Assembly: GCF_003732425.1 (NCBI RefSeq) | Contig: NZ_MOBX01000016.1 | Span: forward strand, 620,001 to 684,000 | Length of the DNA stretch: 64,000 nucleotides | Direction of reading: 5' to 3' | Source: Pseudomonas fluorescens | GTDB taxonomy: Bacteria > Pseudomonadota > Gammaproteobacteria > Pseudomonadales > Pseudomonadaceae | In this document: positions 16,041 to 25,549 of the stretch, one piece after another | How the letters are laid out: each line of letters opens with the position of its first letter | Position numbering within the stretch: the first letter of the stretch is position 1 | The notes under the pieces: model-generated | Seen by the model: the letters and a program-made list of their open reading frames with translations, nothing else | Told to the model about the DNA's origin: nothing | Database searches by the model: none | Program-made: the position numbers and the translations under genes

Positions 16041-17441
16041 ATGAGCAACTATGACGTGGTGATTCTGGGCGGCGGCCCCGGTGGTTATAACGCGGCGATC
16101 CGCGCCGGCCAGCTGGGCCTCAAGGCCGCGTGCGTCGAAGGTCGGGCAACCCTCGGCGGCACCTGCCTGAACGTTGGTTGCATGCCGTCCAAAGCCTTGC
16201 TGCATGCATCTGAGCTTTACGAGGCGGCGATGGGTGCGGAATTCGCCAACCTCGGCATCGAGGTCAAACCGACGCTCAACCTCGCGCAGATGATGAAACA
16301 GAAAGACGAAAGCGTGGCCGGCCTGACCAAAGGCATTGAATTTCTGTTTCGCAAGAACAAGGTCGACTGGATCAAGGGCTGGGGCCACATCGACGGCCCC
16401 GGCAAGGTCACAGTGACCGACGCTCAGGGCGGCAAAGTCGAACTGACCGCGAAGGACATAATCATCGCCACCGGCTCCGAGCCCACTCCCCTGCCCGGTG
16501 TCGAGATCGATAACAAACGCATCCTTGATTCAACCGGCGCGCTTTCCCTGAGCGAAGTGCCCAAACACCTGGTGGTGATCGGTGCCGGCGTCATCGGCCT
16601 CGAACTGGGCTCGGTATGGCGGCGACTGGGCGCGCAGGTCACCGTGGTCGAATACCTCGACCGCATCTGCCCGGGCGTCGATGGCGAGGCCGGCAAAACC
16701 CTGCAACGCTCGCTGAGCAAACAAGGCATCGCGTTCAAGTTGAGTTCGAAAGTCACCAGCGCCACCTCATCAGCCGAAGGTGTGCAGCTCAGCGTCGAAC
16801 CGGCCGCTGGCGGTACGGCCGAGTTGCTGGAAGCCGATTACGTGCTGGTAGCCATCGGCCGCCGCCCTTATACCCAGGGTCTCGGTCTGGAGAACGTCGG
16901 CCTGAGCACCGACAAGCGCGGCATGCTCGCCAACCAACAGCACCGCACCGAAGCCGCCGGGGTCTGGGTGATCGGCGACGTGACCTCCGGGCCGATGCTC
17001 GCGCACAAGGCTGAAGACGAAGCGATGGCCTGCGTCGAGCAGATCCACGGCAAGGCCGGCGAGGTCAATTACGACCTGATCCCCAACGTGATCTACACCA
17101 AACCGGAACTGGCCAGCGTCGGCAAGACCGAAGAACAGCTCAAGGCTGAAGGACGCGCCTACAAGGTCGGCAAATTTCCGTTCACCGCCAACAGCCGGGC
17201 GAAGATCAACCACGAGACTGAAGGCTTCGCCAAAGTCATCGCCGACGAGCGCACCGATGAAGTCCTCGGCGTGCATCTCGTGGGGCCGAGCGTGAGTGAG
17301 ATGATTGGCGAATTTTGTGTGGCGATGGAGTTCAGTGCTTCGGCGGAGGACATTGCGTTGACGTGCCATCCGCATCCAACGCGGTCAGAGGCGTTGCGCC
17401 AGGCGGCGATGAATGTCGAGGGGATGGCGACGCAGATGTAA
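16041..17441 (+). CDS. lpdA: Dihydrolipoyl dehydrogenase
   Basis: A 466-residue flavoprotein disulfide reductase that reoxidises dihydrolipoamide using NAD+. It has an FAD-binding GGGPGGYNAA near residue 11, the redox disulfide GGTCLNVGCMPSK near 40-52, an NAD-binding GAGVIGLELG near 180, and the catalytic His-Glu pair in HPHPTRSEAL near the C-terminus. AGGAG precedes the ATG. No dehydrogenase or acyltransferase subunits of a 2-oxoacid complex are adjacent, so it resembles the stand-alone Lpd3-type paralogue of Pseudomonas. Which complex it serves is unknown. Confidence 0.92.
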   Translation: MSNYDVVILGGGPGGYNAAIRAGQLGLKAACVEGRATLGGTCLNVGCMPSKALLHASELYEAAMGAEFANLGIEVKPTLNLAQMMKQKDESVAGLTKGIEFLFRKNKVDWIKGWGHIDGPGKVTVTDAQGGKVELTAKDIIIATGSEPTPLPGVEIDNKRILDSTGALSLSEVPKHLVVIGAGVIGLELGSVWRRLGAQVTVVEYLDRICPGVDGEAGKTLQRSLSKQGIAFKLSSKVTSATSSAEGVQLSVEPAAGGTAELLEADYVLVAIGRRPYTQGLGLENVGLSTDKRGMLANQQHRTEAAGVWVIGDVTSGPMLAHKAEDEAMACVEQIHGKAGEVNYDLIPNVIYTKPELASVGKTEEQLKAEGRAYKVGKFPFTANSRAKINHETEGFAKVIADERTDEVLGVHLVGPSVSEMIGEFCVAMEFSASAEDIALTCHPHPTRSEALRQAAMNVEGMATQM

Positions 17442-17473
17442 GTTCCAGAATGTTGATTGGCTGGCCCACCGCT

Positions 17474-17556
17474 TTCGCGAGCAGGCTCGCTCCCACATTC
17501 GACCGCAGTCCTCCAGAAGGAACACGGTCAACGGTGGGAGCGAGCCTGCTCGCGAT
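17474..17556. repeat. REP inverted pair (REPIN)
   Basis: A well-preserved pair of REP sequences in opposite orientation: TTCGCGAGCAGGCTCGCTCC at the left and its inverse GGAGCGAGCCTGCTCGCGA at the right, with about 40 bases between. It lies between the convergent lpd and Lrp-type genes and can fold into a long hairpin. This is the fluorescens-group REP core sequence. Confidence 0.85.
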
Positions 17557-17572
17557 TGGGGACAACTCGGTC

Positions 17573-18046
17573 TCAAGCCGGAAGATGCCCCAACGGTAAA
17601 GCCCCCGGCGTCTTCACCGTGTGAATCGCAAAATTGCTGCGGATGTCGCTCACCCCCGGCAGCTTCAACAGACAGCCGCTGAGAAAACGGTCATACGCGC
17701 GCAAATCGGGCACCACCACTTGCAGCAAAAAATCTGATTCCCCCGACACCAGAAACGCCGAAATCACTTCCGGCAACGCCGTCACGGCTTTGTAGAACGC
17801 CTCGGCCTGTTCATCGTTGTGGCGCTCGACCTTGACCCCGACAAACACCGTCAGCCCCAGCCCGACCTCATCGCGATCGAGATTGGCCTGATAGCCACGT
17901 ATCACCCCGGCTTCCTCGAGCATTCGCACCCGGCGTAGACACGGCGAGGCCGACAAGCCGATTTCATCCGCCAACTCGACATTGCTCAGGCGTCCGTTGC
18001 GTTGCAGCGCCGCGAGAATCTTGCGGTCGAAGGCGTCGAGTTTCAT
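17573..18046 (-). CDS. Lrp/AsnC family transcriptional regulator
   Basis: A 157-residue regulator with an N-terminal winged helix-turn-helix (DAFDRKILAALQRNGRLSN, then ELADEIGLSASPCLRRVRML, residues 4-45) and a C-terminal RAM ligand-binding domain (about 65-145, including SGESDFLLQVVVPD). Such proteins sense amino acids. It is transcribed away from the LysE-type exporter 144 bases away, so it probably controls that exporter; divergent Lrp-LysE pairs are common. The effector is unknown. Confidence 0.9.
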   Translation of the reverse strand: MKLDAFDRKILAALQRNGRLSNVELADEIGLSASPCLRRVRMLEEAGVIRGYQANLDRDEVGLGLTVFVGVKVERHNDEQAEAFYKAVTALPEVISAFLVSGESDFLLQVVVPDLRAYDRFLSGCLLKLPGVSDIRSNFAIHTVKTPGALPLGHLPA

Positions 18047-18190
18047 GGTTGGCAGATCCCGATAGTCATGGCGTTGAAAACCAGCAGATTATGCCAATAC
18101 GGTGTGCTTTTGAAGCTGACTACGCAAGCACCTGCCCCGCCCTTCGGCCCTAGACTTGGCGCACCGAATCGACAACGAAAGGGCTGCAAC

Positions 18191-18820
18191 ATGGCGAGTC
18201 TCTGGCTGTTCTTCCTGGCATTGGCGGTGGTCTATCTATTGCCCGGCCCGGACATGATCCTGCTGCTGCAAACCGGTGCCCGGCAGGGACGCGGCGCGGC
18301 GCTGGCCACTGCTATCGGTCTGGGCGTTGCCCGTGGTTGTCACGTGGCCCTGGCGGCATTGGGGCTGGCGGCGTTGTTCAAAGCGGCGCCGTGGACGTTC
18401 GAGGTGGTGCGATTGGCGGGGGCGGCGTATCTGCTGTGGATCGGCATTCAATGCCTGCGCAGCACCCTGTTGCCGAACCTGAATACCGGTGAGGCTGGTG
18501 AGGCGCACGGGCAATGGCGCGAAGCCGTCCGACGCGGTTTGCTGACCAACCTGCTCAACCCCAAAGCGCTGCTGTTCTGCTCGGTGCTGCTGCCGCAATT
18601 CATCGTCAATGACGGCGCGCCGGTACTGAGCCAATTCGCCGTACTCGGCATGCTGCTGGTCGGCGTCGGCCTGCTGTTCGACAGCGCCTACGCCCTCACC
18701 GGCGCCGCGCTGGGTCGTTGGCTGCAACACAGTCCAACGGCCCAACGCGTACAACAATGGCTGTTCGGCAGCCTGTTGATCGGTTTCGCCGTGCGCCTGA
18801 CGTTCGTCCAGCAGGCTTAG
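18191..18820 (+). CDS. LysE family amino acid exporter
   Basis: A 209-residue inner-membrane protein of the LysE/RhtB family, expected to export an amino acid or related metabolite. It has about six hydrophobic segments, the family motif LLPGPDMILLLQTGARQGRG near residues 17-36 and LLNPKALLF in the second half. The ATG at 18191 gives the standard N-terminus; earlier in-frame starts lack it. It is divergent from the Lrp-type regulator, and its last four bases overlap the convergent gene that follows. Confidence 0.88.
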   Translation: MASLWLFFLALAVVYLLPGPDMILLLQTGARQGRGAALATAIGLGVARGCHVALAALGLAALFKAAPWTFEVVRLAGAAYLLWIGIQCLRSTLLPNLNTGEAGEAHGQWREAVRRGLLTNLLNPKALLFCSVLLPQFIVNDGAPVLSQFAVLGMLLVGVGLLFDSAYALTGAALGRWLQHSPTAQRVQQWLFGSLLIGFAVRLTFVQQA

Positions 18821-20955
18821 CCTTTGCGGGCCTTACGCTGGCGACGGGTGATCAGCAGCAACGCGGCGGCCGTGACCAGTACAATCGCGCCGATCTGAAC
18901 CGGCCACTTATACGGCCGCAGCGACGAGCGCACAGCATCGGTTACCTGGGTGACGTAACGCTTGTCGGCGTTTTCGAAATCCGGGTACGGGCACTGATTG
19001 CCGAAATCAACGGCCCACGGTACGAACGGACCTTCCTTGATGTAACGCTGATACAACGCGCTCTGATCTTCCAGGCTGCTGTTCCAGCCGGCCGCGTTGC
19101 ACAGCACGGCAGCGAATGCCTGACTGGTGTGCGGCAGATTGTCAGCGGCGCGCCCGGCCAGCTCGGTGGCGACGAAACGGTAGTGATAGCGCTGATCCGG
19201 TTTCGCTTCGCTTGCAGCCTGACGTTGCACTTCGGCCTCGCTCACCAGCGGGCCGACTTTCAGCTCCGTGGTTTCCAGACTGTAGTTGCCACCGAACGTG
19301 GCGTAGTCCGGCGCCATCTCGTAACCGAGAATATCCATGCCCCACTCGCGGGCCGTCCACGCGGCGTTGTACAAGGCACTGGCGCGTTTGGTCGGCCACC
19401 ATGCGGCATCGGCCTTCAGCCGTTGTTCGCCGTACAGTCGAGCCTTGTTTTGCAGGTCGGGATTGTCGAAATAAGCCACCGCGTCGGCGTAATGCCCTTC
19501 GCGCAACAAGCGTCGACCGAGCAAATTGCGCAGGCTGGCGGCGACCGGCAGCGGTACATAGTTGTCGCGCTGCTGCTGGGTCAACGCTGGCGGCGCCGGG
19601 ACGTTGTCGTCGACGTATTTTTTCAGCTCTTCGACCGTCAGCACGCGTTCGGCCACGGTGGCGGCGTCGAACCAATAGGTGCTGTTGCTGCGATACAACT
19701 GCACGAAGGCTTGCAGATATTCGCCGCGCTGCAACGCAAGAATCGCGCTTTCGCCTTCGACCCGGCACTTCGGCTGAACGCTTTCAAACGCCCAGTCCGG
19801 CGTACGTCGATAACCCCAGTCTTCGTTCTGCGGGAAGACCTGCGCGGCTTTGGCATAAGCTGCCGCAGCGGTATTTTTATCGCCGTCGCGTACCGCCAGT
19901 TTCGCCCGTAACCACCATGCCAGGCCGCCGTCACCGGCATTTTCAAGGAAGGCCTTGGCGCCGGCGTAATCGCCCTGTTGATAACTCATCGCCGCCAGAC
20001 GATCGGCATTTTCGAGGCTGCCGCGGGTGCTGTTTTGCAGCAGCTTGACCAGTTTCTTCTCGTTCGGCGGCTCATCGCCAAACGACCAGCCCTGGCGGCT
20101 GACCAGCGATGCCGTGACCAGTTGCTGCACGGCCTTGTGCTGCAGCAACTCGGCGAGTTTGGCCTCGGGCAACTCCGCCAGTTCATTCATCAATTGCTTG
20201 AGCGAGGTGTAACCCACGCCCGAGCCGTGAAGGTTTTGTGCTTCATACAACTCGATGGCGCCGCTCCAGTCGCCGCCAGAACGCAGCACCCGAGCCTCTT
20301 CGCCGAGACTGGCGACACCCAGCTCCAGCGGATCGCTGAAACCGTCGATGCTCATCTGCCGGGTCTGGCGGAAGGCGTCACGCGCTTGCTCCAGCGCCTC
20401 GACCGCATCCGCGCCTTCGCTGCTCATGGCGAACCAGCTGCGGCCCAGCGAATACGCCGCCCACGTGCTGCGCAACGGACGCTGGTCCGCCGGCAGTGCC
20501 AGAAGCTTGCTGAAATACTCGACGGCAAGTTGATGATCCCCGGTGGCAAACGCCACCGCACCGGCCACGTACAAGCGGATTTCCGCCGGCAGACTGGCGC
20601 CCTGCGCCTCGACCTGACGCGCATCGGTCAGGCCGCGCAATTGCTTGACCAAACCTTGCTGCTCGGCGCTCAGGCCGGCTTGTTCGGCAATTTCCCGAGA
20701 CTCGGCGGCGGCGTTTTCCTCGCCGTACACGTCGTTGGGATTGTGCGTCGCAGCGGTGACGTTCTTCAGCCCGGCGATGGCTTTGCCGAGGCGACTGAGT
20801 TCGAAGTTGAAGTTACCCTCAGGCAGGTCCGCGAGGGTCTGACCGCGATTGTCGAGCAGGCGCATCGGGAAATCCGGCCCACAGGCCAGTGCCGAACCCA
20901 GCGGCAGGCAGAGGCTCAGGCAGAGCAGATGGCGGGGCCAGTTACGGGTCAACAT
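18817..20955 (-). CDS. Large repeat-rich envelope protein with C-terminal membrane anchor, unknown function
   Basis: A 712-residue protein I cannot assign to a functional family. It has a signal peptide (residues 1 to about 24, ending GSALA-C). A long Ala/Leu-rich helical body has TPR-like segments (for example AVAFATGDHQLAVEYFSKLL and YQQGDYAGAKAFLENAG). A C-terminal membrane helix (about 685-702) is followed by a basic tail, RRQRKARKG. It is therefore probably periplasmic and anchored at its C-terminus. The ATG at 20955 follows GGAGG. It overlaps the upstream DUF3142 lipoprotein gene by 14 bases, so the two are co-translated and probably work together. Confidence 0.72.
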   Translation of the reverse strand: MLTRNWPRHLLCLSLCLPLGSALACGPDFPMRLLDNRGQTLADLPEGNFNFELSRLGKAIAGLKNVTAATHNPNDVYGEENAAAESREIAEQAGLSAEQQGLVKQLRGLTDARQVEAQGASLPAEIRLYVAGAVAFATGDHQLAVEYFSKLLALPADQRPLRSTWAAYSLGRSWFAMSSEGADAVEALEQARDAFRQTRQMSIDGFSDPLELGVASLGEEARVLRSGGDWSGAIELYEAQNLHGSGVGYTSLKQLMNELAELPEAKLAELLQHKAVQQLVTASLVSRQGWSFGDEPPNEKKLVKLLQNSTRGSLENADRLAAMSYQQGDYAGAKAFLENAGDGGLAWWLRAKLAVRDGDKNTAAAAYAKAAQVFPQNEDWGYRRTPDWAFESVQPKCRVEGESAILALQRGEYLQAFVQLYRSNSTYWFDAATVAERVLTVEELKKYVDDNVPAPPALTQQQRDNYVPLPVAASLRNLLGRRLLREGHYADAVAYFDNPDLQNKARLYGEQRLKADAAWWPTKRASALYNAAWTAREWGMDILGYEMAPDYATFGGNYSLETTELKVGPLVSEAEVQRQAASEAKPDQRYHYRFVATELAGRAADNLPHTSQAFAAVLCNAAGWNSSLEDQSALYQRYIKEGPFVPWAVDFGNQCPYPDFENADKRYVTQVTDAVRSSLRPYKWPVQIGAIVLVTAAALLLITRRQRKARKG

Positions 20956-22126
20956 GCGAACCTCCTTGATCAATATTGGCGCAACGCGCCCAACCGATAG
21001 CGCGCTGCCCACCCGCCGGCAAGCGGCCGTCGCGCAGGCGGGTGAAGGTAAGCAGATCGGGGCTTTGTTGCAACGAGTAACCGGCGAGCGCATCGGCGCC
21101 TTCGCAGCTTTTCGCCTTCAACGTGATCTGCGCGGGCCAGGCAGTGTCGAGGTTGCCGGGGTTGTCGAGCTGGATGTCGTAGAGACCGTCGTGTTCGCTG
21201 ACCGTCACGCCGAGCCGACTGGCGAGTCGATCACCACGGGCGACCGCGCGCAGGGTGGTCAGGCTCCAGGCGCGGCGATCATTGGCCAGCGGCAAGCGGA
21301 ACCAGATCAGCCCCGCCAGATGCGCCGGCGGGTCTTTGCGCAATGCCTGAGCGAGTTGGCTCAATTGCAGCGGATCAGCGAGCAATTCCCGCCGCTCACC
21401 GCCACGCTCAAGTTGCACTTCGCTCTCCACCACCGGCGCCCCGCCAGCATCCGGCAACAGCGCTACGCCGTACGCCGGCAGCGCCAGATAAAACGGTTTA
21501 TCGGTGATACCTGCCCAGGCCTTGGCCCATTTCAAGGCTTGATCAGGATCGAACAAACCCCGACGCGGATCGCTGACGGCATGCACTTGCAGCACGCTGC
21601 TGTCGACGGTTTGCAGCAGCGCCGGCAATTGCGCACTGTCGAGCCAGGCCGGCAGCGCCGTGATGCTCAGCGGGATATTTGTCGGCAACGCCGCACGCAG
21701 ATGTTTGAGAAATTCAGCGTAGGCCGGCAAACGTGCGTTACCGGCATCGTGATCGATCTCGACGCCGCTCAGCGCCAGGCCTTGCGTCTGCCAATCGGCG
21801 AGTACCTGAAGAATTTGCGTGGTGACTTGTTCCTGATCCAGCGACCTGAGCTGGCCGTCGAGACGGATCACCGCAATCAGCGCACGACCATCGGCTTTCA
21901 GTAACGGCGCATCGATTCGCGCGCGGCTCCATCCGGCATTGGGAAAGGCTTGCAGGGCGAGCACGCGCAGCGTCGAGAAGTCATCGTGGCTGTCACGCAG
22001 CGCCGCCTCGTGGGCCGGCGTCCATTGGCGTTGCCAGATGTAGAGTTGTTGGTCGAGGGGTGGCGCGTCTTGCTGTTTACAACCCACAAGCAAGATGCCC
22101 AAGAACAGCCCCACAATAAATCGCAT
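20942..22126 (-). CDS. DUF3142 domain lipoprotein
   Basis: A 394-residue predicted lipoprotein: residues 1-16 read as a lipoprotein signal with the lipobox LLVGC. The mature part (QQLYIWQRQWTPAHEAALRD, then GVEIDHDAGNARLPAY) matches the DUF3142 family, which looks like a TIM-barrel glycosidase-type fold. The acid-rich EIDHD strand end is a candidate active-site region. The ATG at 22126 is preceded by GGAAGG. It is followed directly by the repeat-rich protein gene with a 14-base overlap. Substrate unknown. Confidence 0.75.
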   Translation of the reverse strand: MRFIVGLFLGILLVGCKQQDAPPLDQQLYIWQRQWTPAHEAALRDSHDDFSTLRVLALQAFPNAGWSRARIDAPLLKADGRALIAVIRLDGQLRSLDQEQVTTQILQVLADWQTQGLALSGVEIDHDAGNARLPAYAEFLKHLRAALPTNIPLSITALPAWLDSAQLPALLQTVDSSVLQVHAVSDPRRGLFDPDQALKWAKAWAGITDKPFYLALPAYGVALLPDAGGAPVVESEVQLERGGERRELLADPLQLSQLAQALRKDPPAHLAGLIWFRLPLANDRRAWSLTTLRAVARGDRLASRLGVTVSEHDGLYDIQLDNPGNLDTAWPAQITLKAKSCEGADALAGYSLQQSPDLLTFTRLRDGRLPAGGQRAIGWARCANIDQGGSHVDP

Positions 22127-22173
22127 ACCTTCCAACCCCCTGACACCACAAGGCTGCAAGGTTACACAAAAAT

Positions 22174-22270
22174 CCTGTAGGCGCTGTCGAGTGAAACGAG
22201 GCTGCGATCTTTTGATCTTGTTTTTTAGGATCAAGATCAAAAGATCGCAGCGTGCCGCAGCTCCTACAGG
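22174..22270. repeat. Long inverted repeat (GCTGCGATCTTTTGATC family)
   Basis: Arms at 22201-22220 and 22232-22251 are perfect 20-base inverted repeats (core GCTGCGATCTTTTGATCTTG). Outer arms CCTGTAGG and CCTACAGG continue the stem with mismatches. It lies between the divergent-facing ends of the polysaccharide methyltransferase and the DUF3142 gene. The same family occurs at 36560-36644 and as a single arm at 43184-43219. Confidence 0.85.
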
Positions 22271-23103
22271 GGTGCGGCGGGTTTGCGGGCGATGATCACC
22301 TGGCTTTTCGCAACCACCGCATCCAGCGCCTGTTTGATCTGCGCGCCGCGCGGCGAATCCAGCACAGCTTGCCAGGTGTCCGCCCAGTGGTTGAGCAGCG
22401 GATGATCCGGGTTACTGAAATCGACCTTGGCTTCCCAGAACAGCAACATCCACATCGACCAGTAAAAACCGTACTGGCTGTGGCTGATGACCTCCAGCCC
22501 GGCCTCGCTGACCATCGCCTTGAACTGTTCTTCGCTGATGATGCGAATGTGGTTGGGCTTCTGGAAATACTCGGCGGCGGCGATGTCTTTTTGCAGGTCT
22601 TCGGAGCTTGGGTGCGGCACGCTCAGCAGGTACAGGGCACCCGGCTTGCCGACGCGTACCAGTTCGGCAAGGAACTGCGCCGGATCGTCGACGTGCTCGA
22701 TCACTTCAGTGGAGACCACACGCGTGGCCGTGCCGTCGGCGATCGGCAGCGGATTGCAGTCGGTGACGTGGCATTCGATGTCCCGCGCTGGCGTATCGCT
22801 GAGACGCTGACGGGTCGCTTCGACCTTGGCGCCATCAATGTCGGCGATGATGATCTTCGCTCCACGCATGCCGCAAAAATGCACGTTGCCGCCATCGCCG
22901 CAGCCGACGTCGAGCAAGGTGTCGGCGGCGGTCACCGGAAAGCCTTTGAACAGCTCGCCGGTTTCCTGGTTGAACCAGCCACTGAGCATCGCATCGTGCA
23001 GGCCGAGCATGTACGGATCGGTCTTCTCGGCGACCGCCGCGACAGGCGGCGCGGCGACCGGAGCAGGCGTGCCCGCCGTGAGTTTCTTCAAAAGGCTCAG
23101 CAT
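22264..23103 (-). CDS. SAM-dependent methyltransferase of the A-band polysaccharide locus
   Basis: A 279-residue class I methyltransferase. The SAM motif LLDVGCGDGGNVHF is near residues 63-76, followed by IIIADIDG and VVSTEVIEHVDDP. It is the last of four leftward genes divergent from rmd-gmd-wbpWXYZ and overlaps the acyltransferase gene by 7 bases. In P. aeruginosa similar genes (PA5455-PA5459) beside the same cluster are needed for common polysaccharide antigen. It may O-methylate the terminal sugar, which would fit a Wzt with a sugar-binding C-terminal domain; this is inference. Confidence 0.82.
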   Translation of the reverse strand: MLSLLKKLTAGTPAPVAAPPVAAVAEKTDPYMLGLHDAMLSGWFNQETGELFKGFPVTAADTLLDVGCGDGGNVHFCGMRGAKIIIADIDGAKVEATRQRLSDTPARDIECHVTDCNPLPIADGTATRVVSTEVIEHVDDPAQFLAELVRVGKPGALYLLSVPHPSSEDLQKDIAAAEYFQKPNHIRIISEEQFKAMVSEAGLEVISHSQYGFYWSMWMLLFWEAKVDFSNPDHPLLNHWADTWQAVLDSPRGAQIKQALDAVVAKSQVIIARKPAAPL

Positions 23104-24251
23104 GAGGTGGCTCCAGAGGATGGGATGGCGGTTCGGGACGTGCCGAGGCGTTTGACCAGCGCAGCGCCACGGTTGCGCATCGGCATTTCGATAACGCGAT
23201 AATTCAGTTCGCTGAGCAGCACGATCAGGCCGAACGCCAGCAACAATGTGACGATCGGATGCCCGGCGGGGCTTGGCAAACCGGCGTTCTGCAGACGGAA
23301 GATCAGTTCACGCACCAGTTGATAGGCCGGAATGTGGATCAGGTACATACCGTAGGAGCGACTGCCGACCCACGCCAGCACACGCTGCACAGCACCGGCA
23401 GGCATCAGGTAGTCGCGGTTGTACGAAGCGATCCACACGAGCAAGGCGCCGAGTACGGCAATCGATCCGATGCGGTAAGGGGCAAAAGTGAAACGGTCGG
23501 TGGCCATGAAGCTCAACAGTGATCCGATGGCGATCAATGCCGAAATTCCGGCCCACGGTCGATGCAAGAAGGTCGGCTGCCAGCGTTGATAACTCGGCTG
23601 CGCGCTCCACATCGCCAACAACACGCCGAGGGCCAGCGCGTCTGTCCGCACGACCATCAGTAACGGCGTGCGCACGGTCAGAATCTGCACCGCCACCAGC
23701 ACCAGCAATGCCCAGACCAGACGCTGGCGAAACAGCAGAATCAACAGCGGGAACAGCAGATAAAACTGCTCCTCCAGCGCCAGGCTCCAGTAAACGAAAC
23801 TGCTGCCGTACTCGTAATGAAAGAAGCTGTCGGCAAAACGGAAGTTCGCGTACTGCAGCACCCCGGCCAGCGTCGCTTGCAGGTTCGCGGACAACGTCCC
23901 GAACGCCCCGGAACGGTTGAGAAACACGCAGGCCAGCAACATCAGCGCCAGCCACAACCAGGCCGAGGGCAACAGGCGAAACGCCCGGCGCAGCCAGAAA
24001 TTGCGCGTTTGCTGCCAATATTCCCGGCGAGTCGTACAACCTTGCAGCGTCGGGATCAGGCTACGGGCGATGACAAAACCGGAGATCGCGAAGAACAGAT
24101 CGACGCCCCACCACGGCTGCGCCCAGCCATGAATCTTCTCCAGCAACGGCACCGGGTCGGTGAACAGGCTGCCCTGCATGTGGTGGAACAACACGCCCAG
24201 CACAGCAATCGCGCGCAGGACTTCAATGTCCATAATCCGTTTGCTGCTCAT
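23097..24251 (-). CDS. Membrane acyltransferase, OafA/YrhL type
   Basis: A 384-residue acyltransferase-3 family protein with about ten membrane segments. The N-terminus has the family motif DIEVLRAIAVLGVLFHHM (residues 7-24) with the catalytic His pair, and WWGVDLFFAISGFVIARS follows. These enzymes O-acetylate surface sugars. It overlaps the upstream glycosyltransferase gene (ATGA) and the downstream methyltransferase gene by 7 bases. The context makes O-acylation of the D-rhamnan or its cap the likeliest role. Confidence 0.87.
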   Translation of the reverse strand: MSSKRIMDIEVLRAIAVLGVLFHHMQGSLFTDPVPLLEKIHGWAQPWWGVDLFFAISGFVIARSLIPTLQGCTTRREYWQQTRNFWLRRAFRLLPSAWLWLALMLLACVFLNRSGAFGTLSANLQATLAGVLQYANFRFADSFFHYEYGSSFVYWSLALEEQFYLLFPLLILLFRQRLVWALLVLVAVQILTVRTPLLMVVRTDALALGVLLAMWSAQPSYQRWQPTFLHRPWAGISALIAIGSLLSFMATDRFTFAPYRIGSIAVLGALLVWIASYNRDYLMPAGAVQRVLAWVGSRSYGMYLIHIPAYQLVRELIFRLQNAGLPSPAGHPIVTLLLAFGLIVLLSELNYRVIEMPMRNRGAALVKRLGTSRTAIPSSGATSC

Positions 24252-25549
24252 GCTTCGGGGGTTTCCAGGGCCATGGTGCGCTGTTCGAACAATTGCGCGA
24301 GGAACACTTGCAGACGCTGTTGTGCCACAGCCTGACTGCAGAAACCTTGCAGGCTGCTGACGGCTTGCGCCGACATCTGTGCGTAACGCGCCGGGTGGTT
24401 TTTCGCCACGTCGTAACTGGCCTTGTAGGCTTCACACAACGACGCCCAGTTGGTTACGTAACGCAAGGTGCGAAAGGCTCGGCGCGGGTCGTGCGGCCAG
24501 GCGGTGAGTTCGTCGGTGGACTCGATCAGAAAGGCATTGTCAGTGCTCAGGTAATCGATCATCGCCGTGGTGCGCGGCGCCACCGCCGGTTTGCCGCAGG
24601 ACATGAACTCCATCAGCGGCAAGCACTGACCTTCGCCATACGAGGTGTTGACCACGTAACGGGTGGCCTGCACCAACCGTTCGTAATCCGGGTCGGCGAG
24701 ATAGCCGTAGATCAACACGATGCGGCAGCGGTAGGACTGGTTTTTGTACAGGTGATGCAGGATGTCGCTGAGCGCTTCTTCGGCATCGTGATGGGTCAGT
24801 TTCAGGACCAGCGTGGCGTCTTCGACGTCGCGGAAACTCACACAGAAGGCGCTGAGCATGTCTTCCCAGTTCTTACGCCCGTCGCCAGGATTGAACACCG
24901 AGGTGTACACCACGCCGTCGAGCAACAGTTCCTGCGCGGTGACCGGCGCGGAGAAATCGATGCCGGGGCCGGTGCGCAAATGCGCCGGGCCGAACGCATT
25001 CAAATCGAGCGTGCGGCTGTCCGCTACCAGCCCTTTGATCGTCAGGCGCAACGGCTCCGTCGTGGTTTGCCCCTGCAACTGCGAACCGCGCGCGGCAAAG
25101 CGATCCCACACCGGTGCCGGCACCGCAACGATCGGGTAGTCATCCGTCATCGCTTCGCGCACGGCGTTGACCGTGTAACTGGAATGGGTGATCGCTGCGC
25201 CACAGGCTGCCAACACCGTGCGCCAGTCGTTGCGAGGCTCACCGGCAAACGGCTCGTTGGGGATGGTGCTGAATTCCCACGCAAACACCGGCAACGTCGG
25301 GCACGCCAGGTGCACCGGGGTGCGATGCGGCGGCGAGAACGACAGAAAGACACACGGCTCGCCACGGCTCAGGCATTCCAGGTACAGCGCATCGACCTCA
25401 GCTTGCGGATCGAGCACTTCCACCACTTGCCCGAGCCGTTCGAGCACCGGACGGTATTCCTTGAGCACGAAGTAATAGCTGTACTCCGAACGCCCGAGGT
25501 TCTGCGCGATGGTGTGCTGGTTGGTTTCCGAATGAATGATGATCAGCAT
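24248..25549 (-). CDS. Glycosyltransferase, paralogue of the adjacent upstream gene
   Basis: A 433-residue predicted GT-B glycosyltransferase (GT4-like). The C-terminal half contains DGVVYTSVFNPGDGRKNWED and YGEGQCLPLMEFMSCGKPAVAP, the usual donor-binding E-x7-E-like region. Its N-terminus (NLGRSEYSYYFVLKEYRPVL) is strikingly like that of the next gene upstream, showing tandem duplication. It overlaps that gene by 7 bases and the acyltransferase gene by 4. It probably adds one of the non-repeat sugars of the common polysaccharide. Donor and linkage are unknown. Confidence 0.83.
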   Translation of the reverse strand: MLIIIHSETNQHTIAQNLGRSEYSYYFVLKEYRPVLERLGQVVEVLDPQAEVDALYLECLSRGEPCVFLSFSPPHRTPVHLACPTLPVFAWEFSTIPNEPFAGEPRNDWRTVLAACGAAITHSSYTVNAVREAMTDDYPIVAVPAPVWDRFAARGSQLQGQTTTEPLRLTIKGLVADSRTLDLNAFGPAHLRTGPGIDFSAPVTAQELLLDGVVYTSVFNPGDGRKNWEDMLSAFCVSFRDVEDATLVLKLTHHDAEEALSDILHHLYKNQSYRCRIVLIYGYLADPDYERLVQATRYVVNTSYGEGQCLPLMEFMSCGKPAVAPRTTAMIDYLSTDNAFLIESTDELTAWPHDPRRAFRTLRYVTNWASLCEAYKASYDVAKNHPARYAQMSAQAVSSLQGFCSQAVAQQRLQVFLAQLFEQRTMALETPEA

